A stretch of DNA of 64,000 nucleotides from JAHJQZ01 sp963676075. Lineage in GTDB: Bacteria; Pseudomonadota; Alphaproteobacteria; Rhizobiales; Devosiaceae. The stretch is from contig CAXXNZ010000011.1 of assembly GCA_963676075.2 (NCBI GenBank), positions 496,001 to 560,000 on the forward strand. The letters run 5' to 3'. Below the pieces are notes generated by a model, which saw only the letters and a program-made list of their open reading frames with translations, was not told the DNA's origin and searched no databases. Of the stretch, positions 16,907 through 24,274 are shown piece by piece; within the stretch, counting starts at the first letter, position 1, and each line of letters starts with the position of its first letter. The translations under genes were made by a program, and so were the position numbers.

Positions 16907-16983
16907 CGTCGTTTCCTTTGAAATCGGCCGGTCAGTTCGAGTTGACCCAGGATGTTATGAATTTTTGCAGAAATTTTATGAAG

Positions 16984-17001
16984 ATGACGTAATACTGTAA
17001 C
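16984..17001 (+). promoter_or_regulatory. weak candidate Pho box upstream of the alkaline phosphatase
   Basis: ATGACGT and CTGTAAC are two seven-base units spaced 11 bases apart, the period of a PhoB half-site pair (consensus CTGTCAT). They match 4/7 and 5/7 positions. The site lies about 70-85 bases before the phosphatase ATG. The match is poor, so this is only a suggestion. Confidence 0.25.
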
Positions 17002-17069
17002 AAGACATGTCCAGAAAGCGTCGACCGATCCCCTTCGGTCTTTTCAAACCGTTTTCTGGAGATATTCAC

Positions 17070-18500
17070 ATGCGCCCCATCACCGCCTTGCTGATCGGCC
17101 TCATGGCGACGACGGCTTTCGCCCCGGCCGCCTTCGCTCAGGATGGCGATACCAAGAACGTCATTCTTCTCATCACGGATGGTGCCAGCATGGGCACTTG
17201 GGATGCCGCGTCCTATTACGAATTCGGCGGCCTCGGGCATCAGCCCTATGACGCGTTCGACGTGAAGATTTTCGCCTCGACCCATCCGCTCACGACATCC
17301 GGCTCGGCCACCATGACCGAGGAACCCGAAGTCGGTTTCGATCCGGCCGAACTGTGGTCGACCGCTTCATCCGATGCGATCTATGACGGCAATCTGGGCA
17401 AGTACCCGGCCTATTTCGCCGGCTACGATTATGCCCGCACCAGCTATACCGACAGCGCCGCTGCCGGTACGGCCCTTTCCACCGGCCACAAGACCTATAA
17501 CGGTGCGATGAACTGGTCGAACATGGACACCCAGCTCACCAATATCGGCGAACTGGCCGTCGAGTCGGGCCGTGCCCTTGGCGTCCTGTCCTCGGTGCAG
17601 TGGACACACGCCACGCCGGCCGCCTTTCTGGGCCACAACCGCAGCCGCAACAACTATGCCGAACTGGCCAACGAGATCATCGGCTCCGGCATCGCCACCG
17701 TCATCATGGGTGCCGGCCACCCCTATTACGACACCAATGGCGAGCCGGTCGAAAACCCGACCGAGCGGTCGTTCCGCTATGTTGGTGGCCTTGACACCTG
17801 GACCAGCCTGGTCAAGGGCGAAACCGCGTACAAGCTCATCGAGACCCGCGCCGATTTCGAGGCACTCGCTGCCGGCGAACTCGACCTCGACGGCAAGACG
17901 AAAGTACTCGGCACGGTTCAGAACGGCGCCACGCTGCAGTTCAACCGCGATGGTGTCGCCGCCGGTGATTTGCTGGACAACCAGCCAAGCCTGGTGACCA
18001 TGACCAAGGGCGCACTCGAACTGCTGTCGCAGGACGAAGACGGCTTCTTCCTCATGGTCGAAGGCGGTGCCGTCGACTGGGCGGCCCATGCCAACAATCT
18101 GCCGCGCATCATCGAGGAGCAGATGGACTTCAACCACACCGTCGCCGCCGTCGTCGACTGGGTGGAAACCAATTCCTCCTGGGACGACACGCTGGTCATG
18201 GTGACCACCGACCACGGCAACGGCCTGCTTGTCGGCCCGGATGGCCACGACAATGCCTATAGCCCGGTGGTCAGCCAGGGTGCCGGCGCGCTGCCGCTGG
18301 TCAGCTGGAATTCAGACACGCATACCCGCGAGCTGATCCCGCTTTTCGCCCACGGCAATGGTGCCGAATACCTGTCGGCCAACGCCAAGGCCGACGCCGG
18401 CCTCGCCATCTACAACGTGCCGGAAGCAAGCCAGTACTACGCCGACAACACCGACGTGTTCTTCGCTGCTGCCGCCGCCATGGGCGTGAGCGCCGAGTAA
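17070..18500 (+). CDS. secreted alkaline phosphatase
   Basis: A 476-residue enzyme of the PhoA superfamily. A signal peptide (residues 1-23, ending AFAQD) sends it to the periplasm. 'VILLITDGAS' holds metal ligand Asp37, 'YTDSAAAGTALSTG' holds nucleophile Ser129, and 'EGGAVDWAAHANN' and 'VTTDHGNG' supply further metal ligands, so the active site looks intact. It hydrolyses phosphate monoesters. The ATG at 17070 has GGAG eight bases before it. The 5' leader contains nested inverted repeats (CCAGAAA/TTTCTGG at 17011-17059). The gene is inserted, on the opposite strand, between capsid and connector genes of the GTA-like cluster and has its own terminator. It is not a known GTA component. Confidence 0.9.
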   Translation: MRPITALLIGLMATTAFAPAAFAQDGDTKNVILLITDGASMGTWDAASYYEFGGLGHQPYDAFDVKIFASTHPLTTSGSATMTEEPEVGFDPAELWSTASSDAIYDGNLGKYPAYFAGYDYARTSYTDSAAAGTALSTGHKTYNGAMNWSNMDTQLTNIGELAVESGRALGVLSSVQWTHATPAAFLGHNRSRNNYAELANEIIGSGIATVIMGAGHPYYDTNGEPVENPTERSFRYVGGLDTWTSLVKGETAYKLIETRADFEALAAGELDLDGKTKVLGTVQNGATLQFNRDGVAAGDLLDNQPSLVTMTKGALELLSQDEDGFFLMVEGGAVDWAAHANNLPRIIEEQMDFNHTVAAVVDWVETNSSWDDTLVMVTTDHGNGLLVGPDGHDNAYSPVVSQGAGALPLVSWNSDTHTRELIPLFAHGNGAEYLSANAKADAGLAIYNVPEASQYYADNTDVFFAAAAAMGVSAE

Positions 18501-18535
18501 GTCCGGCGCCGCCGGACCAACTGAACCCTTCGGAA

Positions 18536-18562
18536 GGGGCGGCCAAACCTGGCCGTCCCTTT
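18536..18562 (+). terminator. intrinsic terminator between phosphatase and capsid genes
   Basis: A ten-pair stem (GGGGCGGCCA with TGGCCGTCCC, one G-T pair) and an AACC loop is followed by a T-rich TTTCTT run on the plus strand. It lies 36 bases after the phosphatase stop and in front of the convergent capsid gene end. Confidence 0.75.
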
Positions 18563-18580
18563 CTTGCCTTTCCGTCGCCG

Positions 18581-19807
18581 CTAGGAAGCGCTGAATTTCA
18601 AGAGCTTGATGGCGTCGAAATCGGCCACCCCGCCGCCGACGCGCTTGGTGGTGTAGAACAGCACATAGGGCTTGGCCGAATAGGGATCGCGCAGCACGTT
18701 GACGCCCTTGCGGTCGACGATCAGATAGCCACGGCGGAAATCGCCGAAGGCGATCGGGGTCGTGTCGGCGCCGATATCGGGCATATCCTCGGCCTCGACC
18801 AACCGGAAGCCCATGAACGAGGCGTTGCCCTCGGGCGAGGCCGCCGGCTGCCACAGATAATTGCCGTCGGCGTCCTTGAGCTTGCGGATCGCCGCCTGCG
18901 TACGCCGGTTCATGATGAAACTGGCGTTCTGGCGGTAGCCGGACTTCAGCGCATAAACGAGGTCGATCAGCACATCGCTCTCGTCCTGGTCCGGCAAGGC
19001 GCCGGCAGCGCCGGTGGCGATATAGCCGATCTTGTTCCAGGCCCAGTTCGCCTCGGCGACCAGCGTCTGGTTGAGAAAACCGGTCGGCTGGGTCGCGCCG
19101 GTGCCATTGATGAAAGCGGCGGTTTCCTGTTCGGCGAAGGCGGCATTGACCTCCTCGGCGATCCACTGGCCGACATCGACGGCAGCGTCATCGAGAAAGG
19201 CCTGGGTGGCCGCCGGCTGGGCGTAAAGCTCCATGGCCGGGAAGCTCAGCTCGTAAAGCGTCTGGGCGTCGGTCTCGACCCGGTCGGTGGTCTCGCCGGC
19301 CCAGCCCGCCGTCGGGCCGGAGATGGTGAAGGGCTTCTTGTAGGTGCCACCGGAGATCTGGCGGATGCCGGAAATGGCGCGGATCGGCGACAGGTCGGTC
19401 AGCATGCGGCCGATCTCGCTCTCGGTCTCGTCGGGCACCAGATACCCGCCCTCGGACGGCGTGCCCGAGGTCAGCGATTTGACCTCGCCGCGTTTGACAT
19501 AGGCCGAAAAGGCGGCGCTCTGCTCATCCGGGGCCGCACCGCCGCGCGTTTCGAGCACAGGGCGGGCGCGGTTGAGCGCGGCGCGGTCGAGCGCCGATTT
19601 CTGGGCGTCGAGCGCGGCGTCGATCCGGGCCAGCCTGTCGCCGATCAGCGGATCGGCAGCGCCGCGCTTCTCGATCTCGGCAAGCCGTTCGTCATTGGAG
19701 CGCTTGTAGTCCTCGAAGGTCGCGAGAAAGGCGTCGAAATCGTCCCCGGAAAATCCGGCAGCACCGGTCGTGGCCTTGATCTCAAGGCCGTCGGTCAGTT
19801 TTTCCAT
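18581..19807 (-). CDS. HK97-type major capsid protein (gp5 type)
   Basis: A 408-residue capsid precursor. The N-terminal ~100 residues are a charged helical delta/scaffold domain; the HK97 fold proper begins near 'RGEVKSLTSGTPSEGGYLVPDETESEI' and includes 'INGTGATQPTGFLNQ', 'SFIMNRRTQAAIRKLKDADGNYLWQP' and a C-terminal 'YVLFYTTKRVGGGVADFDAIKLLKFSAS'. These are standard for GTA and siphophage capsids. It should be cleaved by the adjacent prohead protease, probably near residue 100. It follows the protease gene by 12 bases, as in RcGTA. Confidence 0.95.
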   Translation of the reverse strand: MEKLTDGLEIKATTGAAGFSGDDFDAFLATFEDYKRSNDERLAEIEKRGAADPLIGDRLARIDAALDAQKSALDRAALNRARPVLETRGGAAPDEQSAAFSAYVKRGEVKSLTSGTPSEGGYLVPDETESEIGRMLTDLSPIRAISGIRQISGGTYKKPFTISGPTAGWAGETTDRVETDAQTLYELSFPAMELYAQPAATQAFLDDAAVDVGQWIAEEVNAAFAEQETAAFINGTGATQPTGFLNQTLVAEANWAWNKIGYIATGAAGALPDQDESDVLIDLVYALKSGYRQNASFIMNRRTQAAIRKLKDADGNYLWQPAASPEGNASFMGFRLVEAEDMPDIGADTTPIAFGDFRRGYLIVDRKGVNVLRDPYSAKPYVLFYTTKRVGGGVADFDAIKLLKFSAS

Positions 19808-19819
19808 TGTCTCTTGGTC

Positions 19820-20320
19820 CTAGTGGTTGGCGAAAAGGGAAACGGCCGCGTCAGGGGTCCGCTTCATCCGGGCCGTCTTGGCGCCGGTGCTGGCGGCGGA
19901 GGCGATCCGCGCGCCGTCCATCATCGGAAAGGTGACGATGGAAATCTCCCACAGATCGATCTGCCAGAGCCGGCGCATGCCGCCTCCGGTCTTCGAGGCT
20001 CGTTCGGTCCGAAACCCGATCGACAGCCCGTCGAGCGCCCCATTGGCGATCAGCGTGTGCAATTCGCTGGCGCGGATGACACCGGGCAGCAAGCGCCCGA
20101 CCGCCCACAACCCGTGTTCGTTCTCCTCCAGCCGCTCCCACAACCCGATGGGTTCCTTGGGGTCGTGCTGAAACAGCATGCGCACCCCGTCGCGCCCACG
20201 TTTTTCAAGGCTCTTGGCAAAGGCGCCGGGCATGACGATGTCACCGCCCTGATCGGGCCTGCCGAACACGCTGGCATAGCCGGCGAACCGCCCTGCACCA
20301 TCGATCGGAATGGAACTCAT
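19820..20320 (-). CDS. HK97-family prohead protease (gp4 type)
   Basis: A 166-residue serine protease. 'GYASVFGRPDQGGDIVMPGAF' opens the domain, His52 in 'LFQHDPKEPIG' and Ser100 in 'GALDGLSIGF' are the catalytic pair, and 'LWEISIVTFP' completes the core. It trims the capsid delta domain during head maturation. Its ATG overlaps the TGA of a small basic gene (ATGA), so the two are coupled. Confidence 0.93.
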   Translation of the reverse strand: MSSIPIDGAGRFAGYASVFGRPDQGGDIVMPGAFAKSLEKRGRDGVRMLFQHDPKEPIGLWERLEENEHGLWAVGRLLPGVIRASELHTLIANGALDGLSIGFRTERASKTGGGMRRLWQIDLWEISIVTFPMMDGARIASAASTGAKTARMKRTPDAAVSLFANH

Positions 20321-20478
20321 TTGCCGGCACCCCGCTTGCGCGCAGCGGCGGCGCGCGACCGGCTAACAGGCTGTTTCTGCGCCTTTTTGCCGGCCAGCGA
20401 ACCGGCAAGGTTCCAGGCAAACTGGCGGAACACCTGCTTTGCATCGGCAGGCGCGGCGGAACTGGATTTGCTGGCCAT
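20317..20478 (-). CDS. 53-residue basic protein upstream of the prohead protease
   Basis: This reading frame runs from ATG at 20478 to TGA at 20317 and was too short for routine calling. It is Lys/Arg/Ala-rich ('KQVFRQFAWNLAGSLAGKKAQK', then 'SRSRAAAARKRG'), with no cysteine or membrane segment. Its stop overlaps the protease ATG by the coupling string ATGA, which is the main reason to accept it. It could be a small DNA- or scaffold-binding head factor; I know no named family. Confidence 0.6.
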   Translation of the reverse strand: MASKSSSAAPADAKQVFRQFAWNLAGSLAGKKAQKQPVSRSRAAAARKRGAGK

Positions 20479-20511
20479 TGATGGCTCCGTTTAGGTTCAC
20501 GTTTGAGGGAG

Positions 20512-20598
20512 CATCCTCATCCTGAGGCGTGACCTCATCTGAAACGCCGCCATGCGGCGGATCAGGATGAGGTCACGGGACTCGAAGGATGAGGATGC
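20512..20598. repeat. nested palindrome of the 'CATCCTGAG...CGAAGGATG' family
   Basis: CATCCTCATCCTGAG at the left end is answered by CTCGAAGGATGAGGATG at the right, with a second internal pair (GTGACCTCATC/GATGAGGTCAC) and a GCCGCCATGCGGCGG core. The whole 87-base element can fold into one long hairpin. It lies between two small GTA-cluster genes. Confidence 0.75.
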
Positions 20599-20617
20599 GG
20601 AAAGCGCGCCAGCCCCT

Positions 20618-20806
20618 TCACTCGTCGCGGCGAAACAGCCGGTTGAGGTTGGAAATCTCGGAGACGAAATCGTTGAAGCGCCTGTTTGCCGCCGCCAGTT
20701 CCTTCAGCGTCCACACCAGCAGCCCGCTTGAACTCATCGCCCACAAAAACAGCGCCAGATGCGCGAGGTCGCCTTTTTCGGCGACCACACTTGTCAATTC
20801 TGTCAT
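20618..20806 (-). CDS. 62-residue single-pass membrane protein in the GTA cluster
   Basis: The start at 20806 (MTELTSVV) follows a GGAAG site. The protein has one membrane segment ('LALFLWAMSSSGLLVWTLKEL') and a charged C-terminal tail with several Arg and Asn. Small membrane proteins of this form are found between portal and protease genes in several rhizobial GTA-like clusters. Role unknown. It is separated from the portal gene by the inserted DoxX gene, so it is transcribed leftward away from that gene. Confidence 0.65.
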   Translation of the reverse strand: MTELTSVVAEKGDLAHLALFLWAMSSSGLLVWTLKELAAANRRFNDFVSEISNLNRLFRRDE

Positions 20807-20959
20807 TGAAATCTTCCGCAAATAGCTCTTGTTTAAGGAGGGCACAAAAACGTGAGTGAGGTTTGTGGGCCCGGCGCTGCTCACAGGGATTTGCGATCAA
20901 GGATCCAGGTCTCATGTGCATCACCGGGCGATGCAGACCCTTTAAGAGGGGAATTCTCC

Positions 20960-21382
20960 ATGCTGAAATTCGTAGACACCATCCTTGAAAGCGACTGGCT
21001 CTGGCACCTGTCGCGCGTCGTCATCACCTTCATGTACTGGTATGCCGGGCTCGGCTTCCTGTTCGATTTTGCCGGCGCTCAAGCCATGATGGACTCGTAC
21101 GGATTCAGCCCGGTCTGGCTGATCGCGGCGCTGACCATTCTGGTGCAGGTCGGCGGCTCGATCCTGATCATTCTCGATCGCTTTGTCTGGTTCGGCGCGG
21201 GCGCCCTGGGCGTGTTCACGCTGATGACCATTCCGCTCGTCCACCATTTCTGGACTATGACCGGCGCCGAGGCGATGCAGGCCAAGCTCGAATCCGAAGA
21301 GCACCTCACCGTCATCGGCGGCTTGATCATCGTCTCGATCCTCAGCCACGTCCGCAGGCAGTGGAAGGCACAAAGGGCCTAA
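20960..21382 (+). CDS. DoxX-like four-helix membrane protein inserted in the GTA cluster
   Basis: A 140-residue membrane protein with about four hydrophobic segments; 'HLSRVVITFMYWYAGLGFLFDFAGAQAMMDSYG' is the conserved opening of DoxX family proteins, and 'LIAALTILVQVGGSILIILDR' the second helix region. DoxX-type proteins are small redox-associated membrane proteins of poorly defined role. I chose the ATG at 20960, with AGAGGGG upstream. It lies on the plus strand, head-to-tail against the portal gene (stop codons adjacent at 21382/21383), and is not part of known GTA gene sets. Confidence 0.82.
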   Translation: MLKFVDTILESDWLWHLSRVVITFMYWYAGLGFLFDFAGAQAMMDSYGFSPVWLIAALTILVQVGGSILIILDRFVWFGAGALGVFTLMTIPLVHHFWTMTGAEAMQAKLESEEHLTVIGGLIIVSILSHVRRQWKAQRA

Positions 21383-22537
21383 TCACGCGGTGGCGCCAAC
21401 AAGTTGGCGCTTTTCCGCGTCACTCAGGAAGTCCGCGTCGGTCACCCGCTTCCACAGGCTGGCGCGGTCTTCGCTCAGCGCTTCGATCCCATCGAGATCG
21501 GGCACCAGCCGGAACGGCGTCTCGAAGCCCGGCTGCAGCCAGTGTTCGAGCGCGGCGGCGGTGCGGCCGACCAGCGGCACCACCGTCTGCCGCCACAGCA
21601 CCCGGTTGGCCTCGGCGTAGTTCGAATAGGTGTTGTCGCCCGGAATGCCGAGCAGCATCGGCGGCACGCCAAAGGCCAGCGCGATCTCGCGCGCCGCGAC
21701 GTGTTTCAGTTCGATGAAATCCATGTCCTTGGGGCTCATCGACAGCGTCTTCCAGTCGAGCCCGCCCTCGAGCACCATCGGCCGCCCGGCGTTCATCGCC
21801 CCCTGGAACCCGTCCTCGAGTTCCTCCTTCAGCCGCTTGAACTGGTCGGCGGTCAGGTTCCCCGACGCCGCAGAATAGACCAGCGCCCCCGAGGGCCGGG
21901 CCGCGTTGTCGAGCAGCGACTTGTTCCAGCGCGAGGCGGCATTGTGGATATCAAGGCTCATCTGCGCCGCTTCGAGCGGGCTCAAGCCATCATGGTCGTC
22001 GAGCGGGTGGACCAGCATCAGGTGCAGCACGTCCGGCACCGTCTCGGCATCGAGCCTCAGCCGCACCGTCCGCCCGCCGGCGGTGTAGTCATATCCGACA
22101 GGCCAGCCGTCCGGCCCGGTAACGACACGCATGCGGTCGGGCCTCAGCCCATAAAGCCCGCGCACCTCGCCCCCGCTCACCGCCGCCTGCACATAGGCAT
22201 TGCCCGATGTCTGCAGGTACGAATAGACCCGCTCCAGCAGTTCGCGCCCGCTTTCCTGGCCATTGGGCCGGTCGAGCAGCACCCGCACAGGGTGTTCGGA
22301 CTGCACCTCGCCGTTCTCGATGACATTGAGCGGCACCTTGGTCGCCGCCTCAGCGATCATCCTGATGCAGCGATAGACCACCGGGTTGCGCACCATGCCC
22401 TCGCGGGCGAGAGCCGCATAACCGCGCCCGGTCCAGCTCGGCCCGGACATTTCGGTCAGCGAAAAAAGCGTACGCGCCTTGCTCTCGGCAGGCGCGTTCA
22501 CGCGCCCGGCCGCGAGGCGGGAGAGAAAAGAGGGCAT
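21383..22537 (-). CDS. HK97-type portal protein (gp3 type)
   Basis: A 384-residue portal. Conserved strings are 'NPVVYRCIRMIAEAATKVPL', 'SYLQTSGNAYVQ', 'GLSPLEAAQMSLDIHNAASRWNKSLLDN', 'FKRLKEELEDGFQGAMNAGRPMVLEGG' and 'LALAFGVPPMLLGIPGDNTYSNYAEANR'-type 'IALAFGVPPMLLGIPGDNTYSN'. The protein forms the dodecameric DNA entry ring. The length is normal and nothing appears to be missing. It is divided from the terminase gene by 1.7 kb of foreign-looking DNA. Confidence 0.95.
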   Translation of the reverse strand: MPSFLSRLAAGRVNAPAESKARTLFSLTEMSGPSWTGRGYAALAREGMVRNPVVYRCIRMIAEAATKVPLNVIENGEVQSEHPVRVLLDRPNGQESGRELLERVYSYLQTSGNAYVQAAVSGGEVRGLYGLRPDRMRVVTGPDGWPVGYDYTAGGRTVRLRLDAETVPDVLHLMLVHPLDDHDGLSPLEAAQMSLDIHNAASRWNKSLLDNAARPSGALVYSAASGNLTADQFKRLKEELEDGFQGAMNAGRPMVLEGGLDWKTLSMSPKDMDFIELKHVAAREIALAFGVPPMLLGIPGDNTYSNYAEANRVLWRQTVVPLVGRTAAALEHWLQPGFETPFRLVPDLDGIEALSEDRASLWKRVTDADFLSDAEKRQLVGATA

Positions 22538-22568
22538 GGGTTATCCTTGGTTGAGGAGAGTGCCGACC

Positions 22569-22608
22569 CCTGTCCTCATCCTGAGCCTGTCGAAGGACGA
22601 GGACAGGG
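22569..22608. repeat. 'CATCCTGAGCCTGTCGAAGG' palindrome upstream of the portal gene
   Basis: CCTGTCCTCATCCTGAG and CGAAGGACGAGGACAGG are near-perfect arms of one hairpin. It is the third copy of this module within the GTA-like cluster (see 15392-15456 and 20512-20598) and lies at the left border of the inserted segment. Confidence 0.75.
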
Positions 22609-22654
22609 ACGATCTGCTGTTCTGAATAATCGCCCTGAGGGCAGCAACTGGGTG

Positions 22655-22978
22655 TCAGCGCTCAAAGTGCCAGGTTGGTTCACGTCGCTCCGAAATCAGC
22701 GGATGCTGGATCGGCAATTCGCCAATTCGCTTGAGCGCCTCGTGACTGCCCCAACGAACTTCCGAATTCTCTTCGACGGCCCGCCCATGCCAATACTTGG
22801 CTTCGCGCATTCTACCCATCGCCTCATAGCATTCCGCAATTCGGGCCCCCAGATATCCGCCATCCAGCGACGGATCGCCGTCCGCCATGAACATGTAGAC
22901 TTTCAGCGCTTCCTGTCAGCGTCCTAGCTCTTTGAGCTTGGTGGCGGAACGTTCAAAGACATTGAAGTCGTATTCCAT
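22655..22978 (-). pseudogene. small TPR-like gene with an internal TGA codon
   Basis: From ATG at 22978 a frame of 107 codons runs to 22655, but codon 21 is TGA (22916-22918). Reading through gives 'KLKELGR-stop-QEALKVYMFMADGDP...GGYLGARIAECYEAMGRMREAKYWHGRAVEEN', which is a tetratricopeptide-like helix-turn-helix pattern with the stop exactly where TPR proteins usually have Trp or Tyr ('GRWQEAL'). An internal ATG could give a 79-residue product. A single-base change from TGG is the simplest explanation. The function would be protein-protein contact. Confidence 0.6.
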
Positions 22979-23007
22979 ATCACCGCCTGTTAGTTCAAGG
23001 TAATGCA

Positions 23008-24174
23008 ATGACCGACGAAGCAAACCAATCTGAATTCCATCTTCATCCGCCGATCAGCATGTTCCATCTGAGTGGTGGCTTGCGGGTTCTTAGCGGCGAT
23101 AACAAGGTCACGCTATTCCTTGCACCTGTAGAAAATGGGCATACGGCGTTTTCAATTTTGCCTGGTAAATCCGTACGATCCGTGCTCCGTGAACAATCAG
23201 GAATAAGAGTGCTCGGACGCAATAGATTTTCTGATGCCTAAGAATTGGACGAGCCTATTGCGGGCATTTTTGCCCTCACAATTTTGAAGGATGATCGAAC
23301 CTGCCTAGCCCATGCCCAAGAGGAAGAGTGGGGTGGGATAAGCAATGCACTCCAAACTACTGGCCGGGGGCCAGAGGCCCTCCTGGCTTCTCGTGTAAAT
23401 GCGCAAATCAGACTTTGCACAGCCCGCTTGGAGCAATTGTCAAAAGCCTACGAGATGTCGCTAGTTGTGGCATCTTTTGGTGATTGGCGCGCATCTCTTC
23501 GGTCTTTGACAAGCAACAAATATGCTTATCATATTGCTAGCGAATATAGATCCCTTCTGAATGAGCTTTATGCGCTGCGTGATGCGATTTTAGCGGTCTG
23601 TTTTCGTATTGTTTTTGAACGAACTGACTCGTACAGCACAAGAAAAATGAAGACTTTGACCACTGCGGATAGCGGAATGCTGTCGAGCTTAATCGTGGAT
23701 TCAATGTTTAATGATGATGGAGATCTTCTTATTGATCGCATGTCGTTGTACCGCAGCGTTGCGATGCATTGCATGGGCTCAACGAATCCCATTTTCGGCG
23801 ACTGCTATAAACTGATGGTATCGGAGGGGCCGTTTGGCGACCTGCCGTATCTTGTTTTTCCGCTCTATGACGACTTTGAAAAAATGCGCGCGATTGAGCG
23901 AGGGGCGTCTCAAGGTTTGTTGGAGCGGCCGTCCAGAAAAGAAGCAGAACGTTTCTTGAGGATGCCTGCTCATGTGGATGCACTTGAGTTCTGCTTTGAT
24001 TGCTATGAGAGATTATTGAGAATTTCAGAGCTTGCAGCCTGCGAAGTAGGCATCGAGCCAGAAGTATTGACGATCACAGACAAAGATATTTTGGAAGCCA
24101 AGTTTACAGACGAGAAGGGCGAGGTCACACGATTTCGGCGCGATAAGGACACTGGCCAGTTGGAGAGCTATTAG
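23008..24174 (+). pseudogene. orphan gene in AT-richer DNA, split by an in-frame TAA
   Basis: A 77-codon frame (23008-23241, ATG with AAGG upstream) is followed in the same frame, after TAA and one codon, by a 309-codon frame ending at 24174. Both halves have normal protein composition, so a 388-residue protein interrupted by one stop is the simplest reading; the second half has only TTG/ATG starts without a good ribosome site. The second half is helical, with six or more scattered cysteines, and ends in a charged segment. I recognise no family. Base composition is visibly AT-richer than the flanking GTA genes, suggesting recent acquisition. Confidence 0.55.
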
Positions 24175-24274
24175 GCAATTTGCAATTGAAGAAGTTCCTC
24201 GCAGCGCAAATGCTGGCGTACCCGTTTGGCCTCGCAGTGTAGCGGCTACGGCCAGATGTATTCTTCTATCAGCC

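Noticed and set aside
21404..22927. A 507-codon plus-strand frame opposite the portal gene.
   Set aside because: Arg/His/Gln-rich antisense composition, no family match, and full overlap with the portal gene.
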